A DNA stretch of 64,000 nucleotides from Pigmentiphaga sp. NML080357 (GTDB taxonomy: Bacteria; Pseudomonadota; Gammaproteobacteria; Burkholderiales; Burkholderiaceae_B). The notes below the pieces were generated by a model. The model saw nothing but the letters and a program-made list of their open reading frames with translations. It was not told the origin of the DNA and ran no database searches. The stretch's first letter is position 1. Each line of letters opens with the position of its first letter. Positions 1 through 9,346 of this stretch are shown here, one piece after another. The DNA lies in contig NZ_NINW01000003.1 in NCBI RefSeq assembly GCF_002188465.1, positions 1 through 64,000 of the forward strand. The letters are read 5' to 3'. A program made the position numbers and the translations under genes.

Positions 1-205
1 GCTGCACCACGGCCGGCGGCGCGGCGGACTGGCCCCCGGCCAGGCCCGGAACGCCGGGCTGGGAAGAACCCGGATCGACGTCGGCCGTGCCGGCGTCCAC
101 ACGCGCAGCCTCGTCCGGCCGGCCTTCGTTCGCGGCCTCGGGGCCGGAGACGCGTTCCTGGTCGGGTGGGGGAGGCGGTGCTTTTTTCTTGAAGAAACTG
201 AACAT
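1..205 (-). CDS. ftsY: Signal recognition particle receptor FtsY (N-terminus only, runs off the left edge)
   Basis: Only the first 68 codons lie in the window. The protein starts MFSFFKKK and continues as a Pro/Ala/Glu/Gly-rich low-complexity stretch, as in the variable acidic A domain of proteobacterial FtsY. The GTPase NG domain would lie beyond the edge. FtsY docks SRP-ribosome complexes at the inner membrane. The identification rests on the short N-terminal motif and on its divergent position next to rsmD and coaD, a common arrangement in Burkholderiales. No diagnostic NG-domain residue is visible, so the call is contextual. Confidence 0.7.
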   Translation of the reverse strand, partial: MFSFFKKKAPPPPPDQERVSGPEAANEGRPDEAARVDAGTADVDPGSSQPGVPGLAGGQSAAPPAVVQ

Positions 206-280
206 GGAGACCTGTCTGCTGAAACTGCCTCCCGGCCATGTCGCGCGGCCGGGTCGTCCGTCCGGCAGGCGCGCCGCCGT

Positions 281-304
281 CGGCATATAGAATCTGGGAT
301 TCTA
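281..304. promoter_or_regulatory. Promoter-like palindrome between ftsY and rsmD
   Basis: The divergent ftsY-rsmD gap contains a perfect inverted repeat TAGAATC-TGG-GATTCTA at 288-304. It overlaps a TATAGAAT element resembling a -10 box and ends 13 bases before the rsmD ATG. It could be an operator or a promoter with chance symmetry. Confidence 0.3.
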
Positions 305-317
305 CCGGTCCCTCGCC

Positions 318-923
318 ATGCCCTCATCACGCTCCCCTTCCCCGCGCGCTCCCCGCACCGCTCCGCACAAGGTCCGCATCATCGGCGGGCGGTTCAAGCG
401 CACGCCCATCCCGGTCCTGGATCTGCCCGGCCTTCGGCCCACGCCCGACCGGGTCCGCGAGACCGCGTTCAATTGGCTGCACCACCTGTGGCAGGGCGAA
501 TTCGCCGGCAAGACCGTGCTGGACGCCTTCGCCGGCACGGGTGCCCTGGGCTTCGAGGCGGCCTCGCGGGGAGTGGCGCAGGCCGTCCTCATCGAGGCCG
601 ACCGCCGGGCCGCAGCGGGACTGGAAGCGCTCCGCACGCGCCTGGGAGCGGACAACGTGCGCATCATCGCGGGCGACGCCCACGCGACGCTGGCACGCGG
701 GTTGCTGCCTCGGTTCGACCTCGTCATGCTGGACCCGCCCTTCGGGCAAGGCTGGCTCGAACGGGTTCTGCCGCTCGCATTGCAAGCGCTTACTGACGAG
801 GGAATCCTTTATATCGAAGCAGAATCGCCCGTCGCTGCGCCAGCCGGGACGGAATTGCTGCGGCAGGACAAGGCCGGCGCGGTGCATTTCCACCTGTTCC
901 GCTGGGCCGCCGCGGCCACGTAG
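318..923 (+). CDS. rsmD: 16S rRNA (guanine(966)-N(2))-methyltransferase RsmD
   Basis: This 201-residue SAM-dependent enzyme methylates G966 of 16S rRNA during 30S assembly. The N-terminal family signature RPTPDRVRE is at residues 40-48. The SAM-binding motif I DAFAGTGALG is at 69-78, and the N6/N2-methyltransferase motif DPPF at 139-142. The length is normal for the family. The first 15 residues are Ser/Pro/Arg-rich; a later start is possible but no better internal Met exists before the conserved KVRIIGG. It is followed after about 220 bases by coaD in the same direction, the usual neighbour. Confidence 0.95.
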   Translation: MPSSRSPSPRAPRTAPHKVRIIGGRFKRTPIPVLDLPGLRPTPDRVRETAFNWLHHLWQGEFAGKTVLDAFAGTGALGFEAASRGVAQAVLIEADRRAAAGLEALRTRLGADNVRIIAGDAHATLARGLLPRFDLVMLDPPFGQGWLERVLPLALQALTDEGILYIEAESPVAAPAGTELLRQDKAGAVHFHLFRWAAAAT

Positions 924-985
924 CACCCGGAAACGTCTGATACGAGCAATTGCCAATTTGCTGCGCCGCGCAAATAAGGAAATAA

Positions 986-1949
<964 letters not shown>

Positions 1950-1956
1950 CCGGTCC

Positions 1957-1982
1957 GGCCGCGGCGCGCAGGCGCCGCGGCC
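1957..1982. terminator. GC hairpin between convergent ferredoxin and GGT-like genes
   Basis: A perfect 11-bp stem (GGCCGCGGCGC paired with GCGCCGCGGCC) closes a GCAG loop, 8 bases after the ferredoxin stop and 26 bases before the convergent gene's stop. No T-tract follows, so it is a possible weak or Rho-assisted terminator or an mRNA 3'-end stabiliser. Confidence 0.45.
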
Positions 1983-2007
1983 CCCCAGGGCAACCCACCG
2001 AGCCCGC

Positions 2008-3546
2008 TCAGGTCCCCACGGCGCTGCCGTCCCGGCTTCCGTCGGAAGCCCCGGCGTAGCCATCGCCCACGCGGATAATGCATTGCGCCCCGCCGAAGTC
2101 GATGTTGCCTGGAGGCATCCGGACCACGCGATGCCCCCGCGCCATCAGTCCTTCTCCGATCTGCGACGCGGCGGCGGCCTCCAGGCGGATCCCGCCTTCC
2201 TGATCGATGCGCCATCGGGGCATGTCCAGCGCGGCTTGCGGATTCGAGTCCAGGTCCGCCAACGCCGAGATGATCTGCACTTGTCCCTGGGGCTGCATAT
2301 CGGCCCCCACTACGCCCAGGGCGCCCCACGGCCGCCCCTCCCGCATGAGCAGCGCGGGCACGGTGGTATGAAAGGGTTTCTTGCCACCCGCCACCGAATT
2401 GGGATGATCGGCCTCGAGCGTGAATCCGGAGCCGCGGTTGTGGAGGCTGACCCCCGTTCCGGGAACGACGACTCCCGAGCCGAATCCGTGGTAATTGGAC
2501 TGGATGAACGAGACCACCATGCCATCCCGATCGGCAGCGGCCAGATATACCGTTGCGTGGCGGGGCAAGGGGCATGGAGCATGAGCGGCGGCCCGGGCGG
2601 GATCGATGTGGCCGGCGCGCGACCGCAGGTATTCCGGATCGAGCAGCGCCGACGGCAGGTCCCGCATCCATGCCGCGTCGGCAACGTGAGCATAGACATC
2701 GGAGAACGCCATCTTCATGGCCTCGATCTGCACGTGCGCACGCAGCACCGCGTCCTGCCCCGGACCGAGGTCGAAGTGCTGCATGATTCCCAGCGCGGAC
2801 AGCACCGCCAGGCCCTGGGCAGGCGGCGGCATCTGGTAGACATCGAGCCCGCGATATCGGCCGGCAAGCGGCGACAGCCATTCGGACCGGTGTCCCGCAA
2901 GATCGTCCGCCGACACCGCCGCGCCGTGCCGCACTGCATCGGCCAGCACGGCGGCTGCAATTTCTCCCTCGTAGAAGTCGCGGCCGCGCGTGGCGGCGAT
3001 ACGTTCTAGCGAGCGGCCCAACGCCGGAAAGCGGAAACGCTCCCCCGCCTTCGGTGCGCGGCCTCCCGGCATGAATGCAGCGGCGAACCCAGGCTGCTCC
3101 TTCAGCCGGTCGGCGTGGATTTTCCACTGCCTCGCAATGACGGGACTGACCAGGAACCCATCGTGGGCATAGCGGATCGCAGGCACGAGCAAGGCATCGA
3201 ACGGGAGCCTGCCATAGCGGGCGCTCAGGTCGGCCCATGCGGCCACCGCCCCCGGCACGATGACGGACTCCCAGCCGAGGTCGGGCATGCGCGCATGCTG
3301 GCTGAAACGCTGCGCGGACCACGCGGCCGGCGATTTGCCGCAGCCGTTGAGGCCAACCACGTCCGCGCCATCCCACAAGAGCACCTGCGCGTCTCCACCC
3401 AATCCGTTCATCACCGGCTCGACCACGGTCAATGCGGCCGCCGCCGCGATTGCCGCATCCACCGCGTTGCCGCCCTGTTCGAGCATGGCGATACCCGCCC
3501 TGGCGGCCAGCGGCTGAGACGCCGCCACGACGTTGTCGGCCAGCAC
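2008..3546 (-). CDS. Gamma-glutamyltransferase-family Ntn hydrolase, 5' end lost at a deletion junction
   Basis: The 512-residue reading begins at a GTG inside conserved sequence. It has the GGT N-terminal block EQGGNAVDAAIAA. The small-subunit region has TVYLAAADRDGMVVSFIQ, whose Thr is the expected autocatalytic nucleophile, followed by GFGSGVVVPGTG and the substrate-binding HNRGSGF. The family transfers or hydrolyses gamma-glutamyl groups, often in the periplasm; the substrate is unknown. Homologs normally carry about 12-20 residues before the RSPVLA..VVASQ block. Here that block is reached directly from the upstream dehydrogenase gene in another frame, without intergenic DNA. No good ribosome-binding site precedes the GTG, so expression is doubtful and the gene may be a pseudogene. 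Confidence 0.75.
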   Translation of the reverse strand: MLADNVVAASQPLAARAGIAMLEQGGNAVDAAIAAAAALTVVEPVMNGLGGDAQVLLWDGADVVGLNGCGKSPAAWSAQRFSQHARMPDLGWESVIVPGAVAAWADLSARYGRLPFDALLVPAIRYAHDGFLVSPVIARQWKIHADRLKEQPGFAAAFMPGGRAPKAGERFRFPALGRSLERIAATRGRDFYEGEIAAAVLADAVRHGAAVSADDLAGHRSEWLSPLAGRYRGLDVYQMPPPAQGLAVLSALGIMQHFDLGPGQDAVLRAHVQIEAMKMAFSDVYAHVADAAWMRDLPSALLDPEYLRSRAGHIDPARAAAHAPCPLPRHATVYLAAADRDGMVVSFIQSNYHGFGSGVVVPGTGVSLHNRGSGFTLEADHPNSVAGGKKPFHTTVPALLMREGRPWGALGVVGADMQPQGQVQIISALADLDSNPQAALDMPRWRIDQEGGIRLEAAAASQIGEGLMARGHRVVRMPPGNIDFGGAQCIIRVGDGYAGASDGSRDGSAVGT

Positions 3547-4928
3547 GGGAGACCGCCGGGCGTGCGCAGGTCGCGTATGCCCCAGGCGTTGACCCAGACC
3601 ACGCCCACGCGCAGGCGCGTCGACACCCGCAAGGCTTGCGCATGATCGCGCGACCAGACCGCGGCGGCCAGCCCGTAGTCGCTGTCGTTGGCGAGACCGA
3701 TGGCCTCTTCTTCATCGTCGAACGGCGCGATGTGGCAGCAGGGTCCGAACACTTCGTGACGCACCACGCTGGAAGACTCCGCAAGACCGGTCCAGATGGT
3801 CGGCTGCATCCACGCCCCATCTGCAAGCCGCCCTTCCATTCGCGGCGCCTGGCCGCCGGCGTGCACCGTGGCACCTTCTTCGCGGGCCGCGGCGCAGGCC
3901 TGCAACACCTTGTCCCGATGGCGCCTGCTGATCAGCGGCCCCAAGGTCGTGCCCGGGTCGAGCGGATCGCCCATGCGCAGCGCCGAGGCGCGCTGCGCCA
4001 GCCCTGCTACGAAACGCTCGAACAACGGCCGGTGGACATAGATGCGCTCGGTGCCGAAACACACCTGGCCCGCGTTCATGAACGCCGAGCGGAGCGATCC
4101 CTCGAGCGCGGCATCGAGATCCGCGGACCCGAACACGAGCGCGGCATTCTTGCCGCCCAGCTCGAGCGACACCGGCCGCACGCCGCGTGCCGCGGCGGCC
4201 ATGATGGCCTCGCCGGTGCGCGTCTCCCCGGTGAAGGTCATGGCATTCACGCCGGGATGGGCGGCCAGGAAGGCGCCTGCCGAGTCCCTGCCAAAGCCAT
4301 AGACCACGTTGAACACGCCCCGGGGAAACTCGATCTCCTCCATGACCCGGGCCAGCAGGGCCACGGACGATGGCGTCTCTTCCGAGGGCTTGACTACGAC
4401 GGCATTGCCGCAGGCCAGCGCCGGCGCGATCTTCCAGACCGCCAGGACCAGCGGGAAATTCCAGGGGCAGATGACGGCCACCACGCCATGCGGCATGCGC
4501 GTGGTCATGTTGATCGCCTGCCTGCCATCCGGCATGGCCGTGGTGACCACATCGTCGCGGTGGGTCCGGATCAGTTCGGCGAAGACTTCGAAGGTTGCAA
4601 TGACGCGCGGGATCTCGATATTGCGCACCATGGAAAGCGGCTTGCCGGTATCGCGGACCTCGGCATCCACGAACGCATCGAAGCGCCGCCGGATGGCGTC
4701 CGCGATGCGTTGCAGCCATCCGGCCCGCTGCTCGGCGGAAGCGGCGGCCCACGGCCCGCGGGCCGCACGGGTGGCCGCCTGCACGGCCTCGTCCACCAGC
4801 GAGGCGTCCGACTCCTCGACTTCGGCGATCCGCGCCCCGGTGGCGGGATCGTTCTTTTCGAAACGGCGCAGTTGCGACCGGGATGCGTGTCCGCCGTCCA
4901 GGAACGCGGAAATGACAGGAATGGCCAT
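3429..4928 (-). CDS. Aldehyde dehydrogenase, 2-hydroxymuconic semialdehyde type, C-terminus replaced
   Basis: This NAD(P)-dependent dehydrogenase of the aromatic-pathway semialdehyde group has the conserved Glu in SLELGGKNAAL and the catalytic Cys in NAGQVCFGTERI. The TPWNFP-like block is ICPWNFPLVL, and the late motif WVNAWGIRDLRTP is typical of hydroxymuconic semialdehyde dehydrogenases. Family homology stops at RDLRTP (about 3558), where FGG..GIGREGG and the final helices should follow. The last 42 codons instead read the gamma-glutamyltransferase gene out of frame. Loss of the C-terminal oligomerisation segment probably inactivates it. The start at 4928 is preferred because GGAGA lies upstream; the ATG at 4940 lacks one. 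The gene begins 21 bases after the monooxygenase stop, so the two form an operon. Confidence 0.85.
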   Translation of the reverse strand: MAIPVISAFLDGGHASRSQLRRFEKNDPATGARIAEVEESDASLVDEAVQAATRAARGPWAAASAEQRAGWLQRIADAIRRRFDAFVDAEVRDTGKPLSMVRNIEIPRVIATFEVFAELIRTHRDDVVTTAMPDGRQAINMTTRMPHGVVAVICPWNFPLVLAVWKIAPALACGNAVVVKPSEETPSSVALLARVMEEIEFPRGVFNVVYGFGRDSAGAFLAAHPGVNAMTFTGETRTGEAIMAAAARGVRPVSLELGGKNAALVFGSADLDAALEGSLRSAFMNAGQVCFGTERIYVHRPLFERFVAGLAQRASALRMGDPLDPGTTLGPLISRRHRDKVLQACAAAREEGATVHAGGQAPRMEGRLADGAWMQPTIWTGLAESSSVVRHEVFGPCCHIAPFDDEEEAIGLANDSDYGLAAAVWSRDHAQALRVSTRLRVGVVWVNAWGIRDLRTPGGLPCWPTTSWRRLSRWPPGRVSPCSNRAATRWMRQSRRRPH

Positions 4929-4949
4929 GGGTGTCTCCATCGAAAAGGG

Positions 4950-6158
4950 TCAGCGGATCGCGGCGGCCTGCGCCACCGAGCTGATCATCGAGCTGTCGCG
5001 CAGGTAAGCCCTGGCTCGTTCGGGATCCCGGACCACCGAGCGCAGTTCGTCGATGTTCCGCCTGCGCACGCCTGGATCGCGTTCCTGCATCAGCTTCTTG
5101 TTCCGTATGCTCTGGCGCTGCACGTTCTCGACCGCTACGTGGCGACGCTGGCGATCGTAGAGATCGAGCAGGCCATCGTCGGCCCCGGCGCATACCGCGC
5201 CCAGCTTGTCCGCCAGGTTTATGGCGTCATGCACGCCGCCGTTCAGGCCGAATCCCCCTATGGGATTGTTGATGTGGGCGGCATCCCCCGCCAGCAGCAC
5301 CCTGCCCTTGCGGAAGGTGGAAGCCACCCGCTGGTGCACCCGGTAGGTGCTCTGGTAGATCAGACGGAACGAACGATCGCATCCCAGGACCTCGCGCAAC
5401 ATGGCCTGCGCATAACCTTCCTCCATGACTTCCTCTTCCGGCAGATCCGGATCGGAGGGCATGGCGATGCGCCACAGATTGCCGACGCGCGGATCCGCCA
5501 GGCGCAGGATGACCGCCCACTTGTCGGGATCGGCGACATAGGACGTCTCGGCAAAACCTTCGCTCACCAGGTCCTCGTCCACGTTGGTGACCAGGAACCG
5601 CTCGGGCCAGGTGAAGCCCTCATAGGCGATGTCGCTGGCCTTCCTGACGATGCTGCGGGAGCCGTCGCAGCCCACGACCCAGGAGGCGGCGATCTCCGCC
5701 GCCGCTCCCGTGGCGTCGCGATACCGTACGCGGACGCGCGCGTCTTCCTGCGCGAGCCCTTCCACGCTCGCTCCGAACAGCACCGTGGCGCGCGGTTCGC
5801 GCCGGAGCTTGGCCAGCGCATCGGCCGCCAGGTGATGTTGCGGCAAGTGGAAGCGATAGGGATACCGGGTCTCGTCGGCCAGCATGCCCAGGTCGAATTC
5901 GGCCACGACGCCGTCCTCCTTGTCGCGGATCTGCCAGACGGGGATGCGCAGCCCCAAGGGAAGCAGGTCGCCGGTAATCCCGTGGGGCTCGAGCATTTCC
6001 AGCGTCGGGGGATGGAAGGCCGCGCCCCGCTGCTCCCGGGGCAGTTTCCCAAGCGCCTCGAGAACGACCACGTCCGTTCCGGAGCGGGCCAGGGCCAAGG
6101 CGCACACCAGGCCCACCGGGCCGGCTCCTACGATCACTACCTGAGTCTCTGATGTCAT
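4950..6158 (-). CDS. FAD-dependent aromatic monooxygenase (MhpA/UbiH-like fold)
   Basis: This 402-residue class A flavoprotein hydroxylase has the dinucleotide-binding GAGPVGL near residue 11, the DG motif in VGCDGSRS, and the second FAD motif GRVLLAGDAAH. The FHPPTLEML block is characteristic of MhpA-like enzymes acting on phenolic acids. It lacks the C-terminal thioredoxin-like domain of phenol 2-monooxygenase. It is the first gene of an operon with a semialdehyde dehydrogenase and is divergent from a ThDP enzyme, which suggests ring hydroxylation ahead of cleavage and aldehyde oxidation; the substrate is unknown. The start at 6158 lies directly before the Rossmann motif; an in-frame ATG at 6185 is an alternative. 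A paralog lies at 28057-29265. Confidence 0.88.
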   Translation of the reverse strand: MTSETQVVIVGAGPVGLVCALALARSGTDVVVLEALGKLPREQRGAAFHPPTLEMLEPHGITGDLLPLGLRIPVWQIRDKEDGVVAEFDLGMLADETRYPYRFHLPQHHLAADALAKLRREPRATVLFGASVEGLAQEDARVRVRYRDATGAAAEIAASWVVGCDGSRSIVRKASDIAYEGFTWPERFLVTNVDEDLVSEGFAETSYVADPDKWAVILRLADPRVGNLWRIAMPSDPDLPEEEVMEEGYAQAMLREVLGCDRSFRLIYQSTYRVHQRVASTFRKGRVLLAGDAAHINNPIGGFGLNGGVHDAINLADKLGAVCAGADDGLLDLYDRQRRHVAVENVQRQSIRNKKLMQERDPGVRRRNIDELRSVVRDPERARAYLRDSSMISSVAQAAAIR

Positions 6159-6272
6159 GATGGATGCATTGCTGACCGGAAACATCGCCGCGCCCGCAAC
6201 CGGGGCCGGCGTCCTGTCGCCACCATACGGAGGGGCGCAAGGCGCGTCGAGAAGGCGCCGCTTATGCCGGGC

Positions 6273-6291
6273 ATTCACGATATGCATGAAT
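6273..6291. promoter_or_regulatory. Possible operator between monooxygenase and ThDP enzyme genes
   Basis: The 257-base divergent gap 6159-6415 contains an imperfect inverted repeat, ATTCACG-N5-CATGAAT, in a locally AT-richer stretch. It is the only regulatory-looking element seen in this gap. No regulator gene is adjacent. Confidence 0.25.
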
Positions 6292-6415
6292 CCGCGGGAC
6301 TGGCGCCGGGACCGGCCACATAGGCATCGCGCATGGTCCGCATTAGCGTTCATGGATGGCCGGACATGCGCCGCGCGACTAAGGTGGCGACCGACACTCC
6401 AATGCCGGAAACCTC

Positions 6416-8151
6416 ATGGACCTGAATCGAAACGCCGCTCCTCCGTCAGCCGCCGAGCGGCTGATCCGCCTGTGCGCACAGCTGGGGATCGACTGCATCT
6501 TCGCCAACCTGGGCAGCGACCATCCCGCCTTCATCGAAGCCCTTGCCCGCCTTAGGGCATCGGGCGAACCCGCGCCGCGCGTGATTGTCTGCCCCCACGA
6601 AATGACCGCCCTGAGCGCCGCCCACGGCTACGCCATGGTGACCCGCCGGCCCCAGCTCGTACTGGTGCACGTGGACGTCGGCACGCAGAATCTCGGCGGC
6701 AGCGTGCACAACGCCTGCCGCGGCCGCGTGCCCGCGATCGTGGTGGCGGGCCTGTCGCCGGTAAGCGAGGCGCCCGACCGGGTCGGCGCCCGTACCGAGT
6801 ACATCCATTACATCCAGGACACCACGCGCCAGCACGAGCTGGTGGCGCCGTTCATGAAGTGGAGCTACGAACTGCGCGACGCGGCCACCGTACAGGCAGC
6901 GCTGCTACGCGCGCGGCAGATCGCGGCATCGGAACCGCAGGGGCCGGTGTACCTGACCGGCGCCCGGGAAGTATGGGACGAAGCCGATCCCACGCCGGCG
7001 GCGGATCCGGCGCTGCGCCCCCCGTCCAAGGCGCGGGCCTTGCGCCGGACGCGGTGCGCGGGCTGCACGCGCTCCTGGCCGGCGCGCGCCGGGCCTTGCT
7101 CATCACGACCTACGCAGGACGCAATCCGGCCACGGTCGAACGGCTGGTTGCCGTATGCGAGCGATACGGCGTGGGGGTCGTCGAGGTCGGCCCGCAGTAC
7201 GTCAACTTCCCCGGCGATCATCCCTGCCACCTCGGATATCGCCGCGACCGCCTGATCGACGAAGCCGACGCCATCGTCCTCGTCGACGTGGACGTACCGT
7301 GGCTGCCCAGGAATACCCGCCCCGATCCCGCCGCGCGCGTCTTCCACCTCGACACCGATCCGGTCAAGTCCACGCTCGGCGCCTGGCACTTCGGTGCGCA
7401 CGACAGCTACATGGCGGACAGCGGCGTCGCGCTCGCCCAGCTGCTCGAGGCCGAGCTGCCCGTCGATCGCGCACTGAAAGCGGAGCGCGAGGCGTGGCTG
7501 CGGGCCAGCGCGCCGGCCGGGCCCGCGGCTACCACGGACGACGGCCCGCTGACCGCGCGGGACGTCACGCTCGCCGTCAAGGAACTGCTGACCGAACGCA
7601 GCGTCGTCCTTTGCGAGGAGCCGTCCAACGCGCTGGCCATCACCTCCACGCTGCGCATGAACCGGCCCGGCAGCTTCTTCTCCAGCGGCGGCAGCGGCCT
7701 GGGCTGGAGCATCAACGCGGCAATCGGCGCCAAGCTGGCAAGGCCCGATGCCGAAGTGATCGCGCTGGTGGGCGACGGCTGCTACGTCTTCGGCGTGCCC
7801 GCCAGCGCCTACTGGGTGGCGGCGACCTACGAGGCGCCCATGCTCACGGTCATCTATAACAACAGCGGCTGGCATTCCCCCAAGGCCTCCACCCACCTCG
7901 TCCACCCGTCGGGCGCCGCGCATGCCGCCGACGCCTACTGGGTAGCCGCGAGCGCCGGTTCTCGCCTGGCGGATCTCGGAGCTGCCGCGGGCGGCGCCAT
8001 GGCCATCCGGGTGGAGGATCGCCAAGCTCTGCGAGAGGCGCTGGCCCAGGCGCTGGCCTGCGTACGCGCCGGCCGGCCGGCGGTGGTCGAAGCGATGCTG
8101 GCCCCCACCACCCGGCAGTCGCCGGGAGATCGCGGGCAGCAGGCCGCCTGA
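6416..8151 (+). pseudogene. Thiamine-diphosphate-dependent decarboxylase/synthase-like gene with a frameshift
   Basis: Two overlapping frames together encode one protein of about 578 residues of the acetolactate synthase / benzoylformate decarboxylase superfamily. The first frame (from 6416) carries the N-terminal PYR domain, with HEMTALSAAHGYAM supplying the catalytic Glu that activates ThDP. It loses homology after DPALRPP. The second frame resumes at VQGAGLAPDAVRGLHALL and covers the middle domain and the PP domain, with the ThDP-magnesium motif starting GDGCYVFG and ending in YNNSGWHS. The change of frame equals a one-base deletion and coincides with a run of six C at 7018-7023. It may be a real inactivating slip or a sequencing error. 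The divergent position beside the monooxygenase suggests the same catabolic unit. Confidence 0.85.
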
Positions 8152-8174
8152 CCGGCGGCACGCGGGGTGAGGGT

Positions 8175-9047
8175 TCAGAAATCCAGCAGCACCTCGGCCC
8201 GGTCGCCCACGCTGATCATCGCGCCCTGCGGCGCACTGACGATGGCGTTCATGCCGAACGTGACGCCGCCCTCGGGCTGGCTGCGAAACGTCGTCAGCGT
8301 CGTCATGGGCTCGGCGGCGCGCGCGCCGGTGAGCTGATCGGTATTGGGGATCTCGCAGCGCACGCATGGCTTGACGAGCGCCATGCGGATCTCGCCCACC
8401 GTGACCAGCACGGTGTAGTCCTCGTCGAAGGCGCCGAATTCGCTGAGCACCACGTTTGGCCGGAAGCGGTCCATGCCCACCGCGGGCTGCCCCTTGGCCG
8501 CCAGCTTGTCGTTCAGCTCCGCGAGCGAGGCCTCGTTCGTCACCAGGATGGGGTAGCCGTCGGCAAAGGCGAAGATGTGCTGCCGGGGGAAATCCGCGGC
8601 CACCGGATGCCGCGCCAGCCAGTTCTCGATACGTGCCACGCTGGCCACGCGCTGCGATTGCGGATGCACCTTGACCAGCCGGCACGGGGTGCCGAGCAGC
8701 GCGCCAAACCATTGCGCCGCCAGGTCCCCCTCGTCCACGGCATCCACTTCGTCGCGCCAGACCTTCACCCGGCGCCGCACGCTGTCGTCGTCCTCCACCA
8801 CATCGATGGGAATGTCCAACCGCGGCTGTCCCGGCGCGGTGACCACGAGGTAGCCGTCGCGCAGGTCGGTCCGTATGCGCGCCATGGCCGGATGGCTGCG
8901 CTGCGTCAGGAATACCCCCTGCTCGTCGACCACCATCCAGCGCCGGTCATTGTGCAGTCCCGCCATGCCGATCGCCGACCGCTGCAACGCAATGCCGCCG
9001 CAGGATTTGATGGGATAGATGTAGAGTCCTGATATAGCAATGGACAC
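8175..9047 (-). CDS. MOSC domain protein, YcbX / mARC type
   Basis: The 290-residue protein has an N-terminal MOSC beta-barrel (YIYPIKSCGG, HNDRRWMVVD) and a C-terminal MOSC sulfurase-like domain. The latter contains DRFRPNVVLS and the conserved molybdenum-ligating Cys in KPCVRCEIPNT. Relatives bind Mo cofactor and reduce N-hydroxylated compounds or detoxify base analogues. No C-terminal ferredoxin domain is present, unlike E. coli YcbX. The start codon is GTG, and the repeat element at 9052 begins only 5 bases upstream of it, so its ribosome-binding region (GGGGCTTTATTC) comes from the repeat. It converges on the ThDP gene with a 23-base gap. Confidence 0.88.
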   Translation of the reverse strand: MSIAISGLYIYPIKSCGGIALQRSAIGMAGLHNDRRWMVVDEQGVFLTQRSHPAMARIRTDLRDGYLVVTAPGQPRLDIPIDVVEDDDSVRRRVKVWRDEVDAVDEGDLAAQWFGALLGTPCRLVKVHPQSQRVASVARIENWLARHPVAADFPRQHIFAFADGYPILVTNEASLAELNDKLAAKGQPAVGMDRFRPNVVLSEFGAFDEDYTVLVTVGEIRMALVKPCVRCEIPNTDQLTGARAAEPMTTLTTFRSQPEGGVTFGMNAIVSAPQGAMISVGDRAEVLLDF

Positions 9048-9051
9048 GAAT

Positions 9052-9341
9052 AAAGCCCCCCCCTACGCGCTGACGCGCGCCCCCCAGGGGGCGATGCGAG
9101 CGGACTGGCGGAGCCAGATCCGCCGCATCCTGGGTCTAGTGCCGTTATCTTGGTGTGGGGCACCTGCGCTTCGCTGGTTGCCAGCAGTAGCAACGGTGTC
9201 GCAAACCGAGAAAGCCGTACTAGATCCAGGGCGCCGCGGATCCGGCTTTGCCGGTCCGCCAGCGCCGCCCCTTGAGGGGCGCGGCGTAAGCCGCGAGGGG
9301 TGGGCTTTCCTCGCGCGCGTAAGCGCGTAGGGAGGGGCTTT
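9052..9341. repeat. Long-hairpin intergenic repeat, copy 1
   Basis: This 290-base element fills nearly all of the gap between the MOSC start and the AsmA stop. Its ends are inverted repeats: AAAGCCCCCCCCTACGCGC at the left against AAAGCCCCTCCCTACGCGC (the right end read in reverse), one mismatch in 19. The arms remain imperfectly complementary inward, for example CCTGGGTCTAGTGCCGTTAT against CCTGGATCTAGTACGGCTTT, around a central loop near 9155-9215. Small hairpins such as GGACTGGC/GCCAGATCC and CCCCCCAGGGGGCG lie within the arms. It has no coding potential. A second copy in the same orientation lies on the other side of the AsmA gene at 11841. Confidence 0.85.
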
Positions 9342-9346
9342 CCCTT

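Noticed and set aside
4929-4940. ATG at 4940 as start of the dehydrogenase
   Set aside because: No ribosome-binding site precedes it, whereas GGAGA is correctly spaced before the ATG at 4928.
3432-6152. 906-codon open frame on the plus strand
   Set aside because: It is antisense to the dehydrogenase and monooxygenase genes, both with clear motifs. It has no signature of its own.
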